From NCBI GenBank assembly GCA_964019155.1, contig OZ025239.1:100588434-100652433 (forward strand): 64,000 bases of DNA. Reading direction: 5' to 3'. The notes beneath the pieces are model-generated. The model saw only the letters and a list, made by a program, of their open reading frames with translations. It was not told the DNA's origin and searched no databases. Positions 55,191 to 64,000 of the stretch are shown here, one piece after another. Source of the DNA: Osedax fenrisi. Its lineage: Eukaryota; Annelida; Polychaeta; Sabellida; Siboglinidae. Made by a program: the position numbers and the translations under genes. Within the stretch, counting starts at the first letter, position 1. The number at the start of each line of letters is the position of its first letter.

Positions 55191-56189
55191 CATAATATAA
55201 TAATTGTATGTATATAATTCCCTTTCATCAATAGTCATTATTAAAAATACTATAAAGCAGAATATTCCTATTTGAATTAAAAATATTTTATATATATATA
55301 TATTATGTACACTAACAAAATTATAATAATATATATAGGATAATGATTATACACTACACTATGATAATATACACATTTTATTAATACGAGCACTGGATAG
55401 AGACAATTAATTATTTTGAAAATATCTAATTAGTTTTAATTACTATAACTATTATGAATCTATATATAATATCGTTTTTTTCGTAATTTATAATCAATAT
55501 AATCCTTTAAAATATCAGAAATCATAGTTAAAATATATCTTAATATATAGGATATCCTATCTCCTATTTAATTATAATAAAAAAAAAGTATACTTTTTTT
55601 TGTAAACTAATTATAGAATTTTAAATTGTTAAGATTCAACTATGGTTAATATTCCCTTAATATGTTTATCATTTATCACTTTCTAGTTTATAAACAATTA
55701 TTTATCAATCCGCTTCATACTCTTTTATCTGACAATCAGAGATGTGTGAGATGATCTATGGTGATCACTATTAGCATGTGCTCCAAGATCTTCATTAACC
55801 TGTTTCCACAATATCTTCGTGTAAATTTAGAAAAAAAATAAAATTCACTCTTCAAAACGGCCTAAATGACTCATATTTAACTAATCTATTATATTATTTT
55901 TATTTTTTTAATTAGAATTAATAATATACACGAACAATACTGTTAAGAAATTTTTTTTTTATATAAATAGTACAAAAATATTCTCAAATAATTCATGGGC
56001 CCCCCAAAAATTGGGGCCCCGGGCAATTGCCCGGTTTGCCCCCCCCCCCCTTAAGCCGGCCCTGAGTTAGGTTAGTTACCAATATATACATAAGTATATA
56101 TCTGTGGATCTAGATATAGATTCTATAATTTAGATTATTAATATTAAATTATTATTAAATTAATAAGTAATGTTATCATCTACTGAATA

Positions 56190-58915
56190 CAGGGCCGTGT
56201 TAAGGGGGGGGGGCACACCGGGCACGGTGCCCGGGGGCCCACTCAGAATTTGGGGCCCATCATTTTTTAAAGCACATTTTTTGATCAAGGAAATCTTGAT
56301 CAAAAATTGCACTATTTTAATATTATTGTATTGATGTATATACACCTATGTATTGATTAATATGTGATTTAAGATCTTTAATTATATACTTTATATACTT
56401 TTTTTTCCCATTACATTTTTAATTTTATTGTTGCAAAATAATTTGATTCAATCCTATTAATGAATAAATTGCATAAAAGTGGCATATTATTCCATCCACC
56501 TAGTCAAACATTTAAATTTATAACTGGTTATACTAACTGGAAACATATCCACGAGGATGCTGTTTCACATGAAAATAGTAGTAGGCATCGAAACGCATAC
56601 ATGCTAATGATTAATAGAGTAACTAATTCAGTTATCAAAATTAAAGCATCCCTGGATAATCAATTGGATAATGAGAGTTATATTGGTTTAAAGTTATAGA
56701 GAGAGTTATAAATGTCATTAAATACATTGTTTCACGTGGACTGCCTTTAAGAGGTGATAATCAGGATTTGGGTTCAACAAGAAATGGAAATTATCTTGGA
56801 ACTATTGAATTACTAGCTAAATATGATAACTTGTTAGCATATCATTTATTAAAATATGGAAACCGTGGAAAAGGAAATGTTAATTATCTATATTCAACAA
56901 TATGTGATGAGGTTATTTCACTATTATGTGATAATGTAAGATCAATCATAATCATGATTGTAAAAAGGCTAAATACTATAGTATATCAGTATATTCAACA
57001 CCCGACATAAACCATGTTGATCAACTAACAATAATAATACGATATATAAATAAAGATGATATTGTTGAAAGATTTTTAACATTTATACCTATAACATCTC
57101 ACACTGGAGAATATTTAGCAAATATTTTATTATCTTTCCTGTACGAACATGAAATAGATATTGCAAATTGTAGAGGACAGAGTTACGATAATGCGTCAAA
57201 TATGTCTGGCCGATATAAAGGTAATATATAAAGATTATTATAAAATTATTAATTAATATAATATAGCTATCAATAGTATGTTATTATATATATTATAATA
57301 TACATTATTTATTTTAGGTATGCAATCAATTCTTAAGATTATTGAGATTCTTAAGAATAATTGCAGTTACTCCAATAGCTTTATGGATTCCTTGCACCGC
57401 ACATTCACTTAATTTAGTTGACATTTCTGCATTAGAGACATATTCAATCATTGATTATTTTGATTTCATGAAAAGATTATATATATATTCTTCACACCAC
57501 CAAGAAGATGGAATATCATGACAAAACAACTAAGTGAAAAGCATTTAAAAGTACCAAAAATACTGTGCACAACAATATGGTCTTCGCATGCTGATGCAAT
57601 CGATGTCTTAATGATTGGATATTTAATTTTAAAAGAGTTAATTAAGCAATTTATTGAAAATAAAGAATACTATCTAAATGTATTTCTTTAAATGAAGCAA
57701 CATGGTTGTTTAATAAATTTAATAATTTGGAAACGTCTTTATTTACTGTGATATGGAATACTATATTAGAACGTATAAATCGTACTTCTAAAGAACTTCA
57801 AAGTACAAGTCTTGATGTCAATATTGCAGTTATATTATTAAAGAGTCTGCATAGCTATATTTATAAGTTAAGAGATGAGTTTAATAATCTTGAGAAAAAG
57901 GCAAAACAATTATGTAAGATATTAACATATTCATCCAAAAGAGCAAGGTATATTAAACAATATAAGTTGTCCTATTCTAATTAATAATATATATTTCATA
58001 GTAAATGGAAATTACATTTTGAAGAAACGGACCAACCAGATGAATAGGACTAATAGGACCTATACAGACTCCATCAAAACATTTTGAAATTAATAATGTC
58101 TTACCTATTATTGATAAACTTCTACGTAAGTATTAAATATGATTGTAAATAATATTATTAAAATAATATACATTTAATGATTTAGACTGTTTAGATCAAA
58201 TAATTTGTACTTATGCTGAGCCAATCAACTTATTCTGATTTTTATGTGAACTTGATAATCTATCCAATGCACAAATATCTGAGATATCATCTAGATTATC
58301 ATCATTTTACCAATACGATATCGATGTAAACTTTAGTAATGCATTTATTCAATTTGTTGAATTTGTAAAGCTCCAAAGAACGAAATCTGAATCAAATATA
58401 TTGGAAATTTATAAGGAATTAATTTCAAAAGAAATTACAGAATTATTTCCCAATATGTGCATTATCATTAGAATATATCCAAAGATACTACGAAGTCCTT
58501 CGGACGATCTTTGATATATCTGACATTGATGATTTCAAATGCTTCTCCAAACAATATATTAAAATCATTAAATACAACAGAATTTACAAATATTTTTGTA
58601 AATATGAAAACTCGAAAAAAATTATAAATAAAGAAACAATATATAAACGCTCAATGTATTAATTATTTTATATATTATTATAATTTATTATCATTATCTC
58701 TAAATTGAATAGTTTGTGTATAATATTATCCCCTATATATTTCACAGTGATTATTTATAGGTATGCCCACTCCTCATAAACACATTAGCAATTAATTATT
58801 AGATATATTACATAGGTTTCTCAATTATATAATTTATATAAAAAACTATATTGTCCATCTAGGGGCCCACTTAAATATGGTGCCCGGTAGTAGATTTTTT
58901 CATAACACGGCCCTT
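56190..58915 (+). pseudogene. hAT element 3 with decayed transposase (DUF4371 and hAT C-terminal regions)
   Basis: Ends CAGGGCCGTGTTAAGG and, inverted, AAGGGCCGTGTTATG, flanked by ACTGAATA and ACTGAAGA (one mismatch). Plus-strand pieces in order: FKFITGYTNWKHIHEDAV and NSSRHRNA (56515), NGNYLGTIELLAKYD (56785), FLTFIPITSHTGEYLA (57085), CRGQSYDNASNMSGRYKG (57168), PCTAHSLNLVDISALE (57390), KFNNLETSLFTVIWNTILER (57715). This is the block order of ZMYM-like/Zaphod-type hAT transposases: DUF4371, catalytic RNase H-like fold and the start of the C-terminal region. Stops and frameshifts break it; the N-terminal finger is missing. It lies 125 bp from hAT element 2. Confidence 0.9.
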
Positions 58916-58923
58916 ACTGAAGA

Positions 58924-59997
58924 TGATCTATATATGAATGATGGCGAGTAATGGAATTTAAAACTAAACCGTATTATATTATTAGGATCTTCGATTAACT
59001 TATCATGGTTACCTTTAGAAAACTCTTGTAATATATTTGTAAGGAATTTAGAGAGAGATTATTAAATATTATATAGTAATGAAATATTATATAAATTAGG
59101 TATATGTATGCTATGTATGTTATTGGGGAAAGTCTCCAATTGCCGACTCCTTAAAATACCGACCCCTCTCGAATTTCCCCAGCTAACAGTAATATCCTTA
59201 TAATAGCAGCATAACATAATATGTAATAGCCTAAAATGTTTACATTGTGATATTATGCTGCTATTATGTTGCCATTAAATTTCTATTATGCAGCTATTTA
59301 TTTGTCATGCTATTATGCTGCTATTATGTTGATATTTAATGAATATTATGCTATTATTATGCTGCCATTAATTTTAAAGTATATTATGCTGCTATCATAT
59401 TGCTATTCTAATAATGGGTTCAATATTTATCATTCTATTCCAATAATACATTATATTCAGTGGCAGATTATATATATCATCAACCTATAGTAAACAATGT
59501 ATTACTGTGACCCTTAATAACCCCATGACCTTCATACACGTTATCGCCAACGAGTGTAGTATTTTATATCCTATAGGATAATCAAAGACGTTATATATTA
59601 ATACAACGGCTTCGCCCCTTAGATGTCTATGAGGATAATATAACCTATTTAATATCCTATTATAATACACACAACAAAACCGTGTTGGTGTTACCAATAT
59701 AATACTAATAAGATAGCGGTCAGTAAAGTTAACTTCGAGTATAGATATACATTTTGTGTAATTTAGTTATTTATAGACTATAGTATATACATATACATGA
59801 ATTAGAATAGTATAAAAAATAGTTTGGAAATGACCTATACCATAATTCGTTAAGGAATTATAATGCAATAGAGTTACATTTATATACATATATGCTACAC
59901 TACTATATGGCTTACTATGGCTATCTAGGCAGATTCTATCATACGTGTAATATATATTATGGTAATGTTATCAACATTTTTCCGACTATGATGAATC

Positions 59998-60043
<46 letters not shown>

Positions 60044-60476
60044 CCTGATACTGATTTAACCCTTAGTATCCGATATATTGATTTCTGTTGTGTTACAAAA
60101 TTCCGAGCTATTGATTTCTGCTGATCAACTTTTATACTAATTACTAATTAAAATTAATAACAAGATACTTTTTTAATAGTATATATTATCATATAATAAT
60201 ATCACAAATAAAATGTCGTTTCTAAAAATAAATAATATCTGAAATATATAAAAATATATTATGAATTATATTTAATATAATTTATAGTGACATGGTTGAT
60301 GATAACCAAATATATATATATATATATATATAATAATAAGCTAATAAATAATTGTGACTGTTGAAATAATAACATGTGATATGATTTTAACAATATCGCA
60401 ATGTAAATCAATAATAAGAAAACAATAAATAAATAATAAATGCCGTCATCACTCTATAATCAGTGATACCGGAAGT
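58924..60476. other. Intergenic region right of hAT element 3
   Basis: At about 59124-59178 the words GGGGAAAGTCTCCAATTGCC and AATACCGACCCCTCTC resemble the end of the TAGGGGAGAG element family. At 59240-59410 a loose repeat of ATTATGCTGCT follows. (TA)n at 60001-60038. The minus-strand frame at 59485-59697 is not recognised. Confidence 0.5.
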
Positions 60477-60740
60477 TCACAGTATAGTTTGTTCGATAGT
60501 GACCTTCGAATGCCGGAAGTGTGTATCATCACTAGATATAACCGATAGATCGCATTCGATATCGGATTTCTCGTGACCTTGACTTTGACTTTGACGACGA
60601 CGCGTGTTACGACAACAAGGCCAATCTAGGGGAGGTAGGACATCGGGCAAGCTTTTGTTTAACGTTTCCGGAAGTAGGAAACCCAGCAGAGCCGCGGTAA
60701 AAGTTAGACACCCGCACCATAGGAACATCCAAGTCGCACC
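60477..60740 (-). CDS. SLC22-type organic ion transporter, last exon
   Basis: Minus-strand exon of 264 bp in phase 0, from acceptor TATACCCTATAG to TGA at 60477-60479; 87 residues. It starts with GATWMFLWCGCLTFTAALLG, the last membrane helix of the major facilitator fold, followed by FLLPETLNKSLPDVLPPL, which matches the SLC22 signature PET-x-x-x-x-LP-[ED]. The cytoplasmic tail is rich in Arg, Gln, Ser and Asp. SLC22 proteins carry organic cations, anions or carnitine across the plasma membrane; the substrate here cannot be told. Confidence 0.9.
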   Translation of the reverse strand, partial: GATWMFLWCGCLTFTAALLGFLLPETLNKSLPDVLPPLDWPCCRNTRRRQSQSQGHEKSDIECDLSVISSDDTHFRHSKVTIEQTIL

Positions 60741-61054
60741 CTATAGGGTATATAGTATATACACGCGGGTGGATTAATACTGCAAATGAACTAATACTGT
60801 TTAAATAATAATGTTAGATGAACTATTTCACTCTAAATTATTGAAAGTAAAATCAGAACTAAATGCCACTAACTAAAAAAGCCAAATAGGTTATATATAA
60901 TGTATGTATTTAAATGTATAATGACTGCGATGTATCGTACATGCGTAGAGCTAGAGAGACATTTATCTAGATCTATGCGTAAAGGACACCCTATAGGATG
61001 TTAATGTATTTAGGACCTATCAGCATGTGCATACATCCCTTACATATATTATAC

Positions 61055-61100
<46 letters not shown>

Positions 61101-61230
61101 TATAAATATATTAAACGGCAATAATATATTTACTAATTTGTTATTTGTTGATTAATCATTAAATAACTAATAATATGGTAATATATTACGTTAAATAAGT
61201 TATAACAAGTTAAGCCTATTATTACTATAC
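60741..61230. other. SLC22 last intron
   Basis: 490 bp with (TA)n at 61059-61095. No further exon. Confidence 0.6.
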
Positions 61231-61327
61231 GCTGACATACTCAAGTGTACGAACCATTTCAATCATGTAAGGTACAGTTATAATGCCTACACGAGAGGCC
61301 ATGGAACATGTCGCTATTCCCAGATTT
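61231..61327 (-). CDS. SLC22-type transporter, penultimate exon
   Basis: Minus-strand exon of 97 bp, phase 2 at its start and phase 0 at its end, from acceptor AATATGGTAG to donor AGC|GTATAG. It encodes NLGIATCSMASRVGIITVPY, the block following ELFPT-x-x-R in SLC22 proteins (RNxGLGxxSMxxRxGGIxAP). The split Arg codon joins exactly to the preceding exon. The second Gly of the usual GG is Ile here. Confidence 0.88.
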
Positions 61328-61701
61328 CTACCATATTAATTATTCGTGTATTAATATATATATATATAAAGTGTAGTGTAATACAATTTAAACTGAATTA
61401 ACTCTTTGTTTTTTGTAATAAATTAATATGGATTATATAATAATAAATAATATATAATAATAATAATTATATAATAATAAATAACTTATGTAATAAAGAG
61501 AACATTATAAGACATGTTTCTATCGATGATAATCTAACAATTGCATAACCGTTATGTAATTACTATCAAATTAGTACAGATATCATATATGTAGGTCTTG
61601 ATATAAATACTATATACAAAATCCTATAAATATTATTTGGTAGAAATAGCATTTGATTGGTTGCTATTCCGGAACAACAAATCCCTAGTAGGCCTAATAA
61701 C
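61328..61701. other. SLC22 intron
   Basis: 374 bp of AT-rich DNA; no feature recognised. Confidence 0.5.
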
Positions 61702-61813
61702 CTGATTACGGTGGGGAATAATTCTGCTGAATAGATCTGAGTCGTTACCCAGGCACCTGTGATACCCGTTTTACCCACTAGTGCTGCCACCCTTATTAAG
61801 ATGGAGTCGTCGT
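61702..61813 (-). CDS. SLC22-type transporter, antepenultimate exon (ELFPTVIR)
   Basis: Minus-strand exon of 112 bp from acceptor AAATAAACAG (phase 1) to donor AG|GTTATT (phase 2). It encodes ALVGKTGITGAWVTTQIYSA followed by ELFPTVIR, the best conserved SLC22 motif. A shorter start at 61791 (acceptor TTAATAAG) also keeps a frame, but 61813 has the better acceptor and gives the expected residues before ALVGK. The frame open beyond the donor (LLGLLGICC) is intron. Earlier exons, encoding the first eight or so helices, were not found in the window and must lie to the right. Confidence 0.88.
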
Positions 61814-62172
61814 CTGTTTATTTAAGGAGCGAGTGTATTAATCACTGAACACCGTAACAACATATATATATATATGTATTGGTCTCCATTTAAATAATTT
61901 ATTTTAATATATATTAATCTAATTTCCTAAAGTTATATTATAAGTAATATATTATCATTGTAAATTATAGGAGTTACGATATGTAAATGTTTAATAATTT
62001 GAAATAAAATATTTTAATCCTAATTAATATACAATTAAATAATATGCTGGTAGGAATCGACTAATCAACTTTTTAAATAATGTAAGAGTGTTCCATCATG
62101 TTGGGTTAACTTTAAGTGATGCTTATGTGAGAACAGGGAGGGTAGCCCATATGTATATTTAAAGCGGATACC
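61814..62172. other. SLC22 intron, start
   Basis: AT-rich, no recognised feature before the TGCGCA-rich element. Confidence 0.5.
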
Positions 62173-62816
62173 CAGTAAACAATAATCTAAAACAATGCGC
62201 AAATAATCCGCAATGTTCTGTGCGCAAGAATATCCTTCTTTTTTGGCTATGTTTTTCTTGCGCAACATAGTTTGCGTATAAATTGCGCAAAATAGTATAC
62301 ACATTTAATACGCAATATAAGTTGCATATAAATTGCGCAAAATAGTGTGCGCATTTTATGTGCAGTTTATATGCAAATTATTTTGCGCACATTATTATGC
62401 GCAATTAATTCGCAATGTTCTGTGCGCAAGAATATCCTTCTTTTTTGGCTATGTTTTTCTTGCGCAACATAATTTGCGTATAAATTGCGCAAAATAGTTT
62501 GCGCATTTTATGTGCACTATATATGCAAATTATCCTGCGCATTTTATCTGCAATATGTTTTGCGCAATATATATGCACATTATTTTTGCGCAATAAAAAC
62601 ATAGCCAAAAAAGAAGGATGTTTTGCGCACATAACATTGCGTATTATTTGCGCACTGTTTTAGATTATTGTTTACTATATATATTTAGTGATTCCTAAAA
62701 ATTATAATACTGTACTCTATTAATTATATTACCATTTATATATAAGACAAACTTATCTACATATTTGTTATCATTAAACTCATTGTTATATTAATGTTTT
62801 AGATTGTTGTTTACTG
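62173..62816. mobile_element. Inverted-repeat element packed with TGCGCA palindromes
   Basis: Left end CAGTAAACAATAATCTAAAA and two inverted matches on the right, one ending at about 62675 (AGTAAACAATAATCTAAAAC) and one at 62816 (CAGTAAACAACAATCTAAAA). Inside, a block with TGTGCGCAAGAATATCCTTC and TTGGCTATGTTTTTCTTGCG occurs twice in tandem (62210, 62410) and once inverted (about 62585-62630). The word TGCGCA or TTGCGCAA recurs some twenty times. The minus-strand frames in it come from this repetition. No target duplication could be fixed. Confidence 0.75.
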
Positions 62817-64000
62817 GTATATGACCCATATATATGCATTTATAATAACAAAATTAATAATATTGATAATACAAATTGTTGTTATATACTTTTACTTATT
62901 TATATGTATTATTTGTATACATATAGAAATGTATTTAATGTTTATTAACATGTACTATATAAATAAACTTTAGTTTAAATTATTTTAATAATATTTTACA
63001 TATAATAATAAATTAAATAAGACATTTTTTATTTTTAATATTTATTGATTAAGTAAAAAAGTATGCACCTTATATGTTCCCACATCATTATATACATCTA
63101 TAAAATAAATTATAATTAATGTTGTATTAAATTAAATAAATTCTAACCAATTATAATCTTATGAATTTCAGTTCTCCTAAAGGGAATCTTTCCACTGACC
63201 CGTCCATATTATATTGCGACCAGCATATGTTGCTAGCCAGTGATTTCATTAGCCTACCAGGCAGCATGCATTTTGTTATGCTCGATGCTCGTTATCTATA
63301 ATATAGGTTATCAATAAATTTAAATCTTCATATATACATGAATACATAATCATAAATTTATAAAAAACATCATATATGAAAATCAGACATGTATAAATTG
63401 TTAACAATCAGATATATTGATTTAGGATATATACATTGTGAATGCCAATATCACATTTATATTTATTTATATAATTTTTAATTGATTTATTTAACATTTA
63501 TAAAACATTATTTAAAATTTATAATAGAATAATTTATTTATTATATATAAATAAAGTATTTATATATTATAATTTTTTTTATAAATGATATAATATTTAA
63601 ATTTATTTTTCGTAGAATAACTCGAATTGGTATATAATGATATTATAACCAAAGATTTTCCGAAGGAAAGATATAACACTTACGCGAAATCGTGTAATTC
63701 GAATTTGTATACAAAATACCCTGGTGCCACCTATAGCGGGTTACTTTTAGGAACTATGCGTTGTTTATAATGTAAATTCGTATTTAACTATACTATTTTA
63801 CTTTTAAAATGTTAAATAATATGCTTTAAATTAATATTTATATGATGAAAACTAAGTGTTCATTACTAATATATAACAAACAAATATGATATGTATGTTT
63901 TAAATGCTATAAGTATATATTTAGTGAGTAAAAGCTAATTTATATTGCATGTAATTTAATAGAGCAATGAAAACATTGTTGTATGCAAACAGAGCCGAAC
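62817..64000. other. Right end, two weak exon-like segments
   Basis: Mostly AT-rich. At 63173-63300 a GC-richer segment after TGAATTTCAG stays open on the plus strand for 42 codons to TAA (contains YCDQHMLLASDFISLPGS); it matches no family I know and is not SLC22. At about 63680-63726 on the minus strand a segment lies between acceptor CCGCTATAG and the strong donor CGC|GTAAGT. Neither is called as a gene. Confidence 0.4.

Larger units (their letters stand above)
52203..56064. mobile_element. hAT element 2, 3.9 kb, with two nested elements
   Basis: Ends CAGGGCCTGCTTAAG and, inverted, CAGGGCCGGCTTAAG, flanked by a perfect 8-bp duplication AGTTAGGT (52195-52202, 56065-56072). Long homology with hAT element 1 at 11.9 kb: the subterminal GGGCCCC blocks, AATTTCATAAxATATTAAATG and GTCCATTCCTTTGAGGTGTATATCAATAT-type stretches. 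It is longer because of (TA)n at 52331-52402, a nested MITE (53160-53385), a nested 969-bp element (54222-55190) and a doubled segment at 52868-52950. No transposase frame is seen. Confidence 0.92.

Noticed and set aside
62065..62632. Two minus-strand frames with repeated KKNIAKKEGYSCAQNIA
   Set aside because: They read the tandemly duplicated TGCGCA element, not a gene.

Overview
This is nuclear DNA from an animal, very AT-rich, with intron-rich genes, dense (TA)n tracts, minisatellites and many DNA transposons. The phylum cannot be fixed from the window. Animal families (CCP/sushi receptor, SLC22 transporter, NR2C2AP), CR1/Jockey-like LINE remains, tRNA-derived SINEs and abundant hAT elements suggest an invertebrate metazoan. 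Exons are clearly more GC-rich than the introns around them.

Positions 1-44.1 kb hold most of one plus-strand gene for a large single-pass membrane protein. I traced 23 exons encoding 21 CCP (sushi) domains and a final exon with one membrane helix and a short basic tail, about 1,400 residues in all. The signal peptide and 5' end lie left of the window. Almost every CCP domain is one phase 1-1 exon; domain 21 alone is split by a phase 0 intron. Four domains in the first half carry an extra cysteine pair with fixed spacing, like the six-cysteine CCPs of selectins. About half of the CCP exons end at a GTTAG or GTTAA donor, so reading into the intron gives an immediate in-frame stop.

The introns hold the mobile and repetitive DNA: a roughly 1 kb (AGT)n array, four unrelated minisatellites that all have an 11-bp unit, hAT elements with 8-bp target duplications (11.9-13.5, 23.5, 38.7-40.6 kb), a degenerate hAT transposase (19.9-20.7 kb), LINE fragments (20.9-21.5 and 25.1-27.1 kb), three copies of one SINE body, and a 351-bp near-perfect inverted repeat (24.1-24.4 kb).

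At 46.7-49.5 kb, on the minus strand and convergent with the receptor gene, are three exons of an NR2C2AP (TRA16) orthologue; only its short first coding exon was not found. From 49.9 to 58.9 kb there is a cluster of short perfect palindromes, a 3.9-kb hAT element with a perfect 8-bp duplication and two nested elements, and a decayed hAT copy with recognisable transposase pieces. At 60.5-61.8 kb, on the minus strand, are the last three exons of an SLC22 organic ion transporter, whose 5' exons lie to the right. An element full of TGCGCA palindromes sits in that gene's intron at 62.2-62.8 kb.

The three genes show no common pathway; they are neighbours, not an operon. Exon limits are inferred by hand from splice sites, reading phase and family pattern, without transcript data.
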